Below are positions 35,379 to 43,223 of a DNA stretch of 64,000 nt, piece by piece. The DNA lies in assembly GCA_904420185.1 (NCBI GenBank), contig CAJFUJ010000059.1, positions 1 through 64,000 of the forward strand, read 5' to 3'. The translations under genes were made by a program, and so were the position numbers. The notes below the pieces were generated by a model, which saw only the letters and a list, made by a program, of their open reading frames with translations, had not been told where the DNA came from and did no database searches. The stretch's first letter is position 1. Each line of letters starts with the position of its first letter. The stretch comes from an uncultured Butyricicoccus sp. (GTDB lineage: Bacteria > Bacillota > Clostridia > Oscillospirales > Butyricicoccaceae).

Positions 35379-35936
35379 TTGAGTGCTTGGAAGGAGTATG
35401 CGACCCTGTTTTGGACCTTTGCCCGCATTGGCGGCCTGACCTTTGGCGGCGGATACGCGATGCTGCCCATGCTGCAAAGGGAAATTGTGGACAACCACCA
35501 CTGGGCCACCGAAGAAGAGCTGGCGGATTATTATGCAATCGCGCAGTGCACGCCGGGTGTAATTGCAGTGAATACGGCCACCTTTGTCGGTTACCGGCAG
35601 CGTGGGATTCTGGGCGGGATCATTGCTACCTTGGGGGTAGCGTTCCCGTCGCTGGTGATTATCACGATCATTGCGGCCTGTTTGCAAAATTTTGCCGAAT
35701 ACCAGGTCGTGCAGGATGCATTTGCCGGAATCAGTGTATGCGTGTGCGTACTGATCTTCAACGCAGTGCGCAAGCTGTGGAAAAAATCGGTGATTGGTTG
35801 GGGGGCGCTGGCCATCTTTTTGGCAGTATTTGCCTGTGCGTCCTTCACCGGTCTGTCGCCGGTGGTGTTGGTGGTTGCGTCGGGTGTGGCCGGCGTTGCG
35901 CTGCGTGTGTTGCGCGAGAGAAAGGGGGCGCGCTAA
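35379..35936 (+). CDS. Chromate transporter, N-terminal half protein
   Basis: A 185-aa short-chain CHR protein. It has the family motif FGGGYAMLPML, the PGVIAVNTATFVGYRQRG segment and about six helices. TTG 35379 is 7 nt after AAAGGAGG. It is one base from the next gene, which encodes the second half. Single-domain CHR pairs work as heterodimers in anion (chromate/sulfate-like) transport; the natural substrate is often not chromate. Confidence 0.9.
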   Translation: MSAWKEYATLFWTFARIGGLTFGGGYAMLPMLQREIVDNHHWATEEELADYYAIAQCTPGVIAVNTATFVGYRQRGILGGIIATLGVAFPSLVIITIIAACLQNFAEYQVVQDAFAGISVCVCVLIFNAVRKLWKKSVIGWGALAIFLAVFACASFTGLSPVVLVVASGVAGVALRVLRERKGAR

Positions 35937-35937
35937 A

Positions 35938-36480
35938 ATGCTCCTATTGCTTCGGCTCTTTTACGAGTTTTTTAAGGTTGGCCTGTTCTCGGTTGGCGGC
36001 GGGCTTGCAACCCTGCCCTTTCTCTATGAGATGGCTGAAAGGACAGGATGGTTCACCCATACCGATGTGACCAACCTGATTGCCATCAGCGAATCCACAC
36101 CCGGCCCGATCGGCGTCAATGCGGCGACCTACGTCGGCTTTCTGACCGACGGCCTGGCAGGGGCTGTGGTGGCGACCTTGGGCTTGATTGCGCCCGCCAT
36201 TGTCATCATCATTTTGGTGGCGCAGGTTTTAGAGCGGTTCCGCGACAGCCGCTTGGTGGACAACATATTCTCCGGCCTGCGTCCGGCGTCCACCGCGCTC
36301 ATTGCGTCGGCCGGACTGTTGGTGGCAAAAACCACCTTTTTGGTGGGCCTGACGATCCGTTGGCCGCAAGTGGTGCTGGGCGTTGTGCTCCTGGTTGCGA
36401 CCCAAAAGACCGACTGGCATCCGGTTGTATATATTGCCTTTGCTGCGGCGGCGGGGGTCATATTCCATATGGGCGGATGA
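35938..36480 (+). CDS. Chromate transporter, C-terminal half protein
   Basis: A 180-aa CHR protein with FSVGGGLATLPFLYEM and the ESTPGPIGVNAATYVGF motif, homologous to its upstream partner. The ATG begins 1 bp after the partner's stop, so translation is coupled. The gene ends in a strong hairpin. The longer in-frame start lies inside the upstream gene and is not needed. Confidence 0.9.
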   Translation: MLLLLRLFYEFFKVGLFSVGGGLATLPFLYEMAERTGWFTHTDVTNLIAISESTPGPIGVNAATYVGFLTDGLAGAVVATLGLIAPAIVIIILVAQVLERFRDSRLVDNIFSGLRPASTALIASAGLLVAKTTFLVGLTIRWPQVVLGVVLLVATQKTDWHPVVYIAFAAAAGVIFHMGG

Positions 36481-36530
36481 AAAGCGCCCCTTGTATCAAG
36501 GCGGATGGGCCGATACAAGGGGCGCTTTTT
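36480..36530. terminator. Bidirectional terminator
   Basis: An 18-bp near-perfect stem (AAAAGCGCCCCTTGTATC with its complement) and flanking A and T runs lie between converging genes. Confidence 0.9.
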
Positions 36531-36554
36531 GAAATGCAGCCAGCAGGGAAAGGC

Positions 36555-37934
36555 TTATTCCTGCACACCGGGGATTTTGGGCAGCGTAGAAAAGGCTTGC
36601 GCAAGCTCCTCGTCGGTCGGGACATAGTCAGACATGGAGCCAGCCCGGTATGCTGAGTATGCGGTCATGTCGAAATATCCGGTACCGGTCAGGCCGAAGA
36701 GGATGGTCTTCGCCTCGCCGGATTCACGGCAACGGATGGCTTCGTCCATTGCGGCGCGGATGGCGTGCGCCGATTCGGGGGCGGGCAGGATGGTTTCCTT
36801 CTTGGCAAAGTAGACGGCAGCTTCGAATACGCCGGTCTGTTTGACAGAAGTGGCCTCCATGTAGCCGTCGTGGTACAGCTTGGACAAAATGGGACTCATG
36901 CCGTGGTAGCGTAGGCCGCCGGCGTGGTTGGCCGAAGGGATAAAGCCTGCGCCCAAGGTGTACATGCGGGCCATGGGGGTTACTTTGCCGGTGTCGCAGA
37001 AGTCGTAGGCGTAGCGCCCGCGGGTCAGCGAAGGGCAGGAGGCAGGCTCAACGGCGACAATGCGCGGGTCGGCCTTACCGGTCAGCTTATCCTGCATAAA
37101 GGGCGCGATCAGGCCGCCGAGGTTGGAGCCGCCGCCTGCACAGCCGATGATGATGTCAGGATATTCATCCAAAACCTCCATGGCTTTTTTGGCTTCCAGG
37201 CCAATGATGGATTGGTGAAGCAGCACTTGGTTCAAAACCGAACCGAGCACATACCGGCAGGATTCCGAGGTGACCGCCTTTTCTACGGCCTCCGAAATGG
37301 CGCAACCGAGTGAGCCGGTGGTATTGGGGTTCTCGGCCAGGATTTTGCGGCCAGCTTCGGTGGTTGTGGATGGGGAGGGGATGACATTTGCGTCAAACAC
37401 CTCCATGATGGCCTTGCGGAAGGGCTTTTGCTCATACGAGCATTTGACCTGAAATACATCCAGCTGTAGGCCAAAATAAGCGCACGCCTCAGCCAGTGCG
37501 GTACCCCATTGCCCAGCGCCGGTTTCGGTGGTCAGATGGTGAATGCCTTGCTGCTTGGCGTAATAGGCCTGGGCGATTGCAGAATTGAGCTTGTGGCTGC
37601 CCGAGGTGTTGTTGCCTTCATACTTGTAGTAGATTTTCGCAGGGGTATCCAGCGCCTTCTCCAGGTTATAGGCGCGGATGAGCGGTGAGGGACGGTAAAT
37701 CATATACTCGGCCAGAATGCCTTCTGGGATATCGATATAGCGGGTGGTGGCGTCCATCTCCTGGTGGGCCAGCTCCTTGCAGAAGATCGGGTACAGGTCT
37801 TCCTCCGTGACCGGCTTACCGGTGGCAGGGTTGAGCATGGGATCAGGTTGCTCGGGCATATCAGCGCGCAGATTGTACCACTGGCGCGGCATCTGGTCTT
37901 CAGTCAAATACAGTCTGTGTGGAATCTTAGGCAT
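36555..37934 (-). CDS. trpB: TrpB2-type tryptophan synthase beta chain
   Basis: A 459-aa PLP enzyme. The Schiff-base Lys is in GSHKLNSA, preceded by YKYEGNNTS; the quinonoid-binding ETGAGQWG and the phosphate loop CAGGGSN are present. Length and the N-terminal extension (PRQWYNLRADMP) identify the TrpB2 subgroup, which makes tryptophan from indole and serine and often acts without TrpA. No other trp gene is adjacent. A tryptophan-specific T-box precedes it, so it is expressed when charged tRNA-Trp runs low. AAAGGAG lies before the ATG. Confidence 0.92.
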   Translation of the reverse strand: MPKIPHRLYLTEDQMPRQWYNLRADMPEQPDPMLNPATGKPVTEEDLYPIFCKELAHQEMDATTRYIDIPEGILAEYMIYRPSPLIRAYNLEKALDTPAKIYYKYEGNNTSGSHKLNSAIAQAYYAKQQGIHHLTTETGAGQWGTALAEACAYFGLQLDVFQVKCSYEQKPFRKAIMEVFDANVIPSPSTTTEAGRKILAENPNTTGSLGCAISEAVEKAVTSESCRYVLGSVLNQVLLHQSIIGLEAKKAMEVLDEYPDIIIGCAGGGSNLGGLIAPFMQDKLTGKADPRIVAVEPASCPSLTRGRYAYDFCDTGKVTPMARMYTLGAGFIPSANHAGGLRYHGMSPILSKLYHDGYMEATSVKQTGVFEAAVYFAKKETILPAPESAHAIRAAMDEAIRCRESGEAKTILFGLTGTGYFDMTAYSAYRAGSMSDYVPTDEELAQAFSTLPKIPGVQE

Positions 37935-37984
37935 ATTCGCTCTCTCCTTTGTCGATAAAAGTTACTGCTGTAGGCAATAAAAAA

Positions 37985-38256
37985 GGCTTCTGTCCCATGT
38001 TCTGGGACAGAAGCCGAAAGACTTCTGCGGTACCACCCGGATTGACGCAAAGCGTCCGCTCTAACCGCGCACAAACCACATGCACGCCCCTCTGATAACG
38101 GGTGGGGAACCCGGCGCAGATACTCGGGCTTTTGCCCTTTCGCCTTGCCCTCAAAAGTCCATTCACACCAGCCTGCGCCTACCGCAATCTCAGCATCTGC
38201 GGCTCTCTGGGAAGCCAGAGTCCGGGCTACTCGTCTTTTTCAGCAGTTTATCCTAT
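37985..38256 (-). ncRNA. T-box riboswitch, tryptophan-specific
   Basis: Read on the minus strand: GAGTAG near the 5' end of stem I, AGAGAG, then the specifier loop GTGAA-TGG-ACTTTTGAG with TGG (Trp) at 38161-38159. The antiterminator T-box GGGTGGTACCGC is at 38038-38027, and the terminator GGCTTCTGTCCCA paired with its complement plus T6 is at 38015-37981. All standard elements are present in order. Uncharged tRNA-Trp should stabilise the antiterminator and allow trpB expression. Confidence 0.95.
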
Positions 38257-38262
38257 GGCTTT

Positions 38263-38291
38263 ATTATAGGGTCAATCCCACACCTTGTCAA
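38263..38291 (-). promoter_or_regulatory. Consensus sigma-A promoter of the T-box/trpB transcript
   Basis: Minus-strand TTGACA (38286-38291), 17-bp spacer, TATAAT (38263-38268): a perfect consensus promoter. Confidence 0.92.
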
Positions 38292-38409
38292 GTAAAAAAA
38301 TAAGAGTGAAAAAAGGGTGCGTCATGCTGACGAAATTTCTTTTGCGTGCGCTTTCCCCTTCCCAGCCGTCCTATGCTGTGGTAACATAAAAGATAGGGAG
38401 GGATAAAAT

Positions 38410-38748
38410 ATGGCAGTATTTCTTCGGCTGCGGCCGCTGCGGCAGGCGGCCGGGCAAACCCAAACCGAGGTCGCGCGGAGCCTGGGCGTGAGCCGGGAAG
38501 CCTATTCCATGTATGAAGCAGGCAAGAGGCAACCTGGACTGGAGGCGCTGGATATACTGGCCGGGCATTTTGGCGTGTCGGTGGATTATTTGCTCGGACG
38601 GAGCGATTGCCCGGAACAGGCCGAACCGCTCAGCCAAGACGAACGCGCGCTATTGGCAGCCTATCGTTCATTGGATGCGCGGGGGAAGCGCACGGTAGAT
38701 GGATTGGTAAAATTGGAAAGTGAACTGCAAAAAGGCGTGGAAAAATAA
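38410..38748 (+). CDS. XRE-family HTH regulator
   Basis: A 112-aa protein with an N-terminal lambda-repressor-like helix-turn-helix (LRQAAGQTQTEVARSLGVSREAYSMYEAGKRQPGLEALDILAGHFGVSVDYLLG) and a short helical C-terminal tail. GGGAGGG precedes the ATG. Free-standing XRE proteins of this size are common in Clostridia; no phage genes are nearby, and the targets are unknown. Confidence 0.88.
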   Translation: MAVFLRLRPLRQAAGQTQTEVARSLGVSREAYSMYEAGKRQPGLEALDILAGHFGVSVDYLLGRSDCPEQAEPLSQDERALLAAYRSLDARGKRTVDGLVKLESELQKGVEK

Positions 38749-38764
38749 AATCCACGTCTTTTTT
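38729..38764 (+). terminator. Terminator overlapping the XRE gene end
   Basis: AAAAAGGCGTGG pairs with CCACGTCTTTTT (one mismatch or wobble). The stop codon lies in the loop. Confidence 0.75.
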
Positions 38765-38880
38765 AACCGGATACCCGCGTATGCCCGAATGTAAGGACGG
38801 AAATACTGTTAGAAAACCATTTTGCATGGAAAAAGTACGGCCCCTACAAGGGCTGTGCCGGGAAAGGAGAAAACTTGGTA

Positions 38881-39320
38881 TGAAGCTAAACCGTACCGAA
38901 TATCAGTATATGCTCAAAAAGGAGTCTCCACCCTCGCCGCTGGGCCGCAATATGCTATGGGCTGGCGTAGTGGGCGGATTGATTTGCGTCGTAGGTGAAG
39001 CGGTTTCCACCTTCTTTCGCGCACGCGGGCTGGATACCGACCAGAGCGCCGCTGCAACCGCTATTACCATGGTCTTTTTGGGCGCGCTGCTGACAGGATT
39101 GCACCTCTACGACAAGCTGGCCAAACACGCGGGCGCGGGAACTTTGGTCCCGATCACCGGGTTTGCCAACGCCATTGTGTCCCCGGCGATGGAATTTAAA
39201 TCCGAGGGCTATGTGCTCGGCCTGGCTGCCAAGCTGTTTACCATCGCCGGACCGGTGCTGGTGTATGGCGTTTCGGCCAGCGTGCTGTATGGCGTCGTTT
39301 TGGCCGCAATGGGCGGATGA
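38881..39320 (+). CDS. spoVAC: Stage V sporulation protein AC
   Basis: A 146-aa membrane protein with about four helices and the SpoVAC motifs YQYMLKKESPPSP, GGLICVVGEAV, LTGLHLYDKLAKHAGAGTLVPITGFANAIVSPAMEFKSEGYVLG. SpoVAC forms the mechanosensitive part of the channel moving dipicolinate and calcium in spores. ATG 38881 follows GAAAGGAG; a longer in-frame start upstream is not needed. It stands alone: a terminator follows and neither spoVAD nor spoVAE is adjacent, unlike the usual operon. Confidence 0.9.
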
Positions 39321-39346
39321 AAAAGTGAAGGGCTATCCCATTATGC

Positions 39347-39380
39347 AAAAAAGCCAGGGGAAAATCTCCCCTGGCTTTTT
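39347..39380 (+). terminator. Terminator of spoVAC
   Basis: AAAAAAGCCAGGGG pairs with CCCCTGGCTTTTT. Confidence 0.9.
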
Positions 39381-39528
39381 CATGCAATCGCGCAACGTGC
39401 GCGGTATTCTAACAAAAGAACAGAATTGAAGTCGTGCAAAATATGACCAATCGGGCGACCATAAACGAAACACCTTGCGCCAAATTGGAACTTCGCATTG
39501 CCGCACTTGCGCAAAACTGCTAAAATGA

Positions 39529-41322
39529 TTATTGCAGCAATTGCAGTACGCCCTGCGGCACCTGGTTGGCCTGCGCCAGCATCGCCTGCGCAGACTGAAT
39601 CAGGATGTTGTTCTTGGTGTACTCCATCATCTCTTCTGCAACGTCGGTATCGCGAATGCTGGATTCTGCATCCTGGATGTTTTCTTCCATTACAGACAGG
39701 TTGTTGATGGTGTGGTCCAGACGGTTCTGGGTTGCGCCCAAAGTACCGCGAACATCGGATACCATGTTGATGGCGTTCTTGATAACGTCAACTGCATTCT
39801 GCGCACCTTCCTGCGTACCAATGTTCAAGGTATCGATGCCCAGAGATTTCGCGTGCATATCCTCAATGGAAACGGTCAACTGATTGTAGCTGTCGCTGGT
39901 GTCGCCGATCTGCAAAACCAGACCATTTCCCTTCTTGGTGCTGGGATCGATGCTGGTGTCCTTCTTGAAGGCAAAGAGGGCGGCAATATCATTGTCATTG
40001 CCGGTATTCCCGTCGCTCTTGTCGGCCCCCACGAATGTGACGTTGTATCCAAGGGCCTTGGACAGGGCTGCGGCGATGGTGTCGCCCTGAGCTTTCGCGG
40101 CACTATTTTGGGCCGTATAGTTGGGACCAGTGGTATCCTGACCATCCGCCGCATCCAGATGCAGATTGCCGTCAGCAGTGCCGCCGCCTGTAACCGCCTT
40201 ATCGGCCACCATGATCAGCTCGATACCGGCCTCTTGGGCCTTCTTCATCAGCTCGTCGGTGGCGGCGGTGCCGTCCTGCACCAGGATGGCAAACTTCTTG
40301 CCGTTAATGGTGAGAATTGAGCTATCTGTACCATCGTACTCGGTCATTTGGTTAGCATCAATAGTCTGATAGGCATCTGCTCCTTTGGTGGCAGTCACAG
40401 CATTTGTGTTTTCGGACTTCTGCGTACCGTCTGCATTTTTAATGGTAACGTTGAAATCCTTCATCACCTGCGGCGCATCTGCACCAGCCTCAATGTTGGT
40501 TAGCGTGAAGGTGCCATCGCCATTATCCTTCACCTTGAAATGATCAGCCAAAGCGCTGTCTTTCAAAGCGGCGGTCATTGCCTTGCCGAGCTCTGCAGCA
40601 GTCGGATTTGTTGTTCCATCTGACGCATTCGCGTAGGTACCATATACTGTACCATCTGCGCCGACCAATTTGCCGCCAGCGGTACCATCCGTATTGTCCT
40701 GCGCGGTCAGAGATACTGTTACGTTAGTGCCATTGTTCAGAGTAACAGTAAGCTCCATGGTTTCGCCATCAGAGATAGATCCCGCAGTGAGGGCTGCACT
40801 CTGATATGTACCCTTTGTGGCGGCAACATCCTTAATAGCTAACTCTGCTCCATTAAGTTCAGTTTCCAGATTAACCGCGCCTGCTGCGCCTGCCGTGCCA
40901 CCGACTACACCGCCATTAGAAAGCGAACCATCCAGCAGCTTAATGCCGTTGAAGTTGGCGGAGTCCGCGATGCGGTCGATCTCGCTCTTGAGCTGCTCGA
41001 CTTCCTTCTGCAGGTTGGCGCGGTCGGTTTCGTTATCGTAAGTGCCGTTCGCCGACTGGGTTGCCAGCTCGACCATACGGTTGAGCATGTCATGTACTTC
41101 GGTCAGCGCGCCTTCAGCGGTCTGTACCAGCGAGATGCCGTCCTTTGCGTTGTCCTGGGCCTTGTCCAGACCGGTGATCTGGGCGCGCATCTTCTCGGAG
41201 ATGGCCAGACCGGCAGCGTCGTCACCGGCGCGGTTAATCTTGTAACCCGAGGACAGTTTCTCCAGATTTTTGGAGAGCGCAGAGGTATTGTTGGTGTAGT
41301 TCCGGTAGGCATTCATTGCCAT
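39529..41322 (-). CDS. Flagellin (start region carries an amber codon)
   Basis: The filament protein. It has conserved N-terminal D0/D1 helices (NTSALSKNLEKLSSGYKINRAGDDAAGLAISEKMR), a variable Gly/Thr/Asp-rich central domain (about residues 145-455) and the C-terminal D1/D0 helices ending QAMLAQANQVPQGVLQLLQ. The natural start is the ATG at 41343, 7 nt after AAGGAGGA, but it reads M-R-I-stop-HNIMAMNAY: the fourth codon, normally Gln (CAG), is TAG. The range given starts at the first downstream ATG (41322), where re-initiation could give a 597-aa protein lacking seven residues. No fliW or csrA gene is in view. Confidence 0.9.
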   Translation of the reverse strand: MAMNAYRNYTNNTSALSKNLEKLSSGYKINRAGDDAAGLAISEKMRAQITGLDKAQDNAKDGISLVQTAEGALTEVHDMLNRMVELATQSANGTYDNETDRANLQKEVEQLKSEIDRIADSANFNGIKLLDGSLSNGGVVGGTAGAAGAVNLETELNGAELAIKDVAATKGTYQSAALTAGSISDGETMELTVTLNNGTNVTVSLTAQDNTDGTAGGKLVGADGTVYGTYANASDGTTNPTAAELGKAMTAALKDSALADHFKVKDNGDGTFTLTNIEAGADAPQVMKDFNVTIKNADGTQKSENTNAVTATKGADAYQTIDANQMTEYDGTDSSILTINGKKFAILVQDGTAATDELMKKAQEAGIELIMVADKAVTGGGTADGNLHLDAADGQDTTGPNYTAQNSAAKAQGDTIAAALSKALGYNVTFVGADKSDGNTGNDNDIAALFAFKKDTSIDPSTKKGNGLVLQIGDTSDSYNQLTVSIEDMHAKSLGIDTLNIGTQEGAQNAVDVIKNAINMVSDVRGTLGATQNRLDHTINNLSVMEENIQDAESSIRDTDVAEEMMEYTKNNILIQSAQAMLAQANQVPQGVLQLLQ

Positions 41323-41331
41323 AATATTATG

Positions 41332-41343
41332 CTAGATACGCAT
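41332..41343 (-). other. Authentic flagellin start followed by amber TAG
   Basis: ATG (41341-41343), CGT, ATC, then TAG (41332-41334) with an ideal ribosome site upstream. The downstream codons CAT AAT ATT continue the conserved flagellin opening MRIQHNI in the same frame. One C to T change explains it. Confidence 0.85.
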
Positions 41344-41347
41344 AAAA

Positions 41348-41385
41348 AATTCCTCCTTGAATTCTTAGGGAACTTCCTTGTTCCC
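41348..41385 (-). promoter_or_regulatory. Two CsrA-type hairpins in the flagellin leader
   Basis: Hairpin 1 (41368-41385): GGGAAC-AAGGAA-GTTCCC, containing ACAAGGAAGT, which fits the CsrA consensus with GGA in the loop. Hairpin 2 (41348-41363): AATTC-AAGGAG-GAATT, whose loop is the Shine-Dalgarno sequence itself. The arrangement mirrors the hag leader of Bacillus subtilis, where CsrA blocks translation until FliW removes it. I see nothing else definite between 41386 and 41566, and no sigma-28 promoter facing flagellin. Confidence 0.7.
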
Positions 41386-41566
41386 CGCATGTTATAAAAT
41401 TTTATTCCAAACGCGCGGCCGCGAGCTCGAAACAGTCACGCGGTTGAAACCGATTGGTTACATTCACTCTACCGGACGGGCCTGATAGAAAATAAGAGAA
41501 GCCCACAAAAATTTTTTGGCAAATTTAGCATCGCAAAAAACGACAAATTTCGAGCGGGTGCGGCAT

Positions 41567-41592
41567 TAAGTCGGCGGGATTTGTGCCGATAA
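41567..41592 (+). promoter_or_regulatory. Sigma-28-type promoter
   Basis: TAAG, 14-bp spacer, GCCGATAA, close to the TAAA-N15-GCCGATAT consensus, about 68 bp before the 3D-domain gene. Confidence 0.7.
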
Positions 41593-41659
41593 CATATTAT
41601 AGCTTTTTGGGCTTTTTCAAACCAAACCGCATCCGCTGTGCGGGGAAAGGATATGAGAT

Positions 41660-42919
41660 ATGACCGAAAAACTAAACATCGTAAAAATAAAACGAAAATA
41701 CTCCCCGAAGCACTATGGCCGGTATCAGCCCAAGCACATGCAGCTCAACCATCCGCGGACAGTGGCAGGTGTGGTGCTGGGGTTGGCGTTTAGCATCGTT
41801 GCGGTGAGCGTGGGTGTGTTGGCCTATATGGCGCATAGCTATGTGTTGTTGGACGGCGGCCAGCCGGAAACCGTATATATGTTTCCAGGATCGGTGGCCG
41901 AAGCGTGCGTGCGCTTCGGTGTGGACGAATCAGCAATCACAGCTGAGCAAGGGGATGACCGAACCATTTATTTGACCGTGGCCGACAGCTTTGACGTGTC
42001 CATCCGCTCGGGCAAGGGAAATATCACCGTGCGCACGACCGAGAACACGGTGCGCAATATCCTGCAAGAGAATGGGATTGAAGTGGGTGAGGACGATCTT
42101 GTAAAGCCGGGATTGGACACCAACCTGCGCCGCAGCACCGAAATCACCATCACCCGTGTGACCTATGATACGCTGGTGGAAACCGAAACCGTCCCCTTTG
42201 AGGTGGAAGAGCAGTTCAGCGACCAGCTGGCCGAAGGAGAACAGCAGATCACCCAGCAGGGTGTTTACGGTGAACGAACCATCGAATACCGCCTGACCCT
42301 GCACGACGGCGAGGAATATGAGCGCACGCTGCTTTCCGATGCGGTGACAACCGAACCGGTGAACTGCATTGTGGTGCATGGGACCAAAAAAGAGCAAGCT
42401 GCCAGCGGACAGGCTGAATTGAATGTACTGGCCGAAGAAAGCCAGCCGGCCGTTCAGACCCCGGCAGTGATACAGTCGTCGTCCGGCAACCAATCGAGTA
42501 GCAGTCAAAGCGGTCTTTCGACTGCTGGGCGCGGCGATGTGTGGTCGGTTCCGGCTGGCATCACGGATGACACGGCGAATAAAACGATTACCGCCGCCGA
42601 TGGCTCGACCTACCGGTATTCTTCGGTCATCGATGTAACGGCTACCGCCTACCACCGAATTGAAGACGGTGGGACGATCACTGCCACTGGCACGACCACC
42701 CGCTACGGTACCATCGCGGTAGACCCATCGGTTATCCCCCTGGGCAGCCGCTTGTATGTCGTCTCTTCCAGCGGACAATCCTGGTCTTACGGCCCAGGGT
42801 TGGCGGAGGATACAGGTGGGCTGATCAAGGGTGCAAAGATAGACTTGTTTTTTATGACCGAAGATGAGGCGGTTGAATTTGGGGTACGCCAGGCCAAGGT
42901 TTATATTTTGTCCGATTGA
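41660..42919 (+). CDS. YabE-like cell-wall protein (DUF348, G5, 3D domains)
   Basis: A 419-aa protein with one N-terminal membrane helix (about residues 33-58), a DUF348 repeat region, a G5 domain (about 165-250, EEQFSDQLAEGEQQITQQGVYGE), a Ser/Gln linker and a C-terminal 3D domain (about 320-419). The 3D domain keeps the Asp residues in VIDVTATAY, GTIAVDPSVIPLG and LAEDTGG, as in MltA/Rpf-like lytic transglycosylases. It probably trims peptidoglycan. The sigma-28-type promoter suggests co-expression with motility, maybe for inserting flagella through the wall. Confidence 0.88.
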   Translation: MTEKLNIVKIKRKYSPKHYGRYQPKHMQLNHPRTVAGVVLGLAFSIVAVSVGVLAYMAHSYVLLDGGQPETVYMFPGSVAEACVRFGVDESAITAEQGDDRTIYLTVADSFDVSIRSGKGNITVRTTENTVRNILQENGIEVGEDDLVKPGLDTNLRRSTEITITRVTYDTLVETETVPFEVEEQFSDQLAEGEQQITQQGVYGERTIEYRLTLHDGEEYERTLLSDAVTTEPVNCIVVHGTKKEQAASGQAELNVLAEESQPAVQTPAVIQSSSGNQSSSSQSGLSTAGRGDVWSVPAGITDDTANKTITAADGSTYRYSSVIDVTATAYHRIEDGGTITATGTTTRYGTIAVDPSVIPLGSRLYVVSSSGQSWSYGPGLAEDTGGLIKGAKIDLFFMTEDEAVEFGVRQAKVYILSD

Positions 42920-42926
42920 CCCGGAC

Positions 42927-42953
42927 TTATCTGGAAAGAATTTCGGCCGATAG
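42927..42953 (+). promoter_or_regulatory. Sigma-28-type promoter of the YjfB-like gene
   Basis: TTAT, 15-bp spacer, GCCGATAG. The -10 is nearly perfect and the -35 weak. It lies about 49 bp before the start codon. Confidence 0.6.
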
Positions 42954-43001
42954 CTTGAATGAGGGCAGATAAAATGCCCCATGAAAGGAGGTGTTGCGGC
43001 T

Positions 43002-43178
43002 ATGATGGATAGTATTGCCGCAATGGCGGTTGGGATGAGTGCAGCTCAGTTGCAGCAAAGTGTGAGCTTGTCGGTGACCAAAAAGGCGATGGATTCCACC
43101 GAGATGGCGGCCCAGGCGCTGTTGGAAATGCTGCCGAGCACACCAGGATTGGGCGAGAACATTGACGCCTATGCATAA
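43002..43178 (+). CDS. YjfB-like putative motility protein
   Basis: A 58-aa protein starting MMDSIAAMAVGMSAAQLQQSVSLSVTKKAMDS, the pattern of the YjfB family of small motility-associated proteins, whose C-terminal part (MAAQALLEML) is helical. AAAGGAGGTG lies 8 nt before ATG 43002. A sigma-28-type promoter precedes and a strong terminator follows. No function is established; members are often placed near flagellar genes. Confidence 0.8.
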   Translation: MMDSIAAMAVGMSAAQLQQSVSLSVTKKAMDSTEMAAQALLEMLPSTPGLGENIDAYA

Positions 43179-43216
43179 AAAACGCCGCAGGATTTAAAGT
43201 CCTGCGGTGTTTTTTT
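43177..43216. terminator. Bidirectional terminator
   Basis: AAAAAACGCCGCAGGA pairs with TCCTGCGGTGTTTTT around TTTAAAG. Confidence 0.9.
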
Positions 43217-43223
43217 ATTTGGT

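Noticed and set aside
36129..36518. Minus-strand frame opposite the second chromate-transporter gene
   Set aside because: The plus-strand gene has family motifs and translational coupling; the opposite frame has neither.
38410..38748. XRE regulator as part of a phage or mobile element
   Set aside because: It has its own terminator and lies between trpB and spoVAC with no integrase, attachment-site repeat or phage gene.
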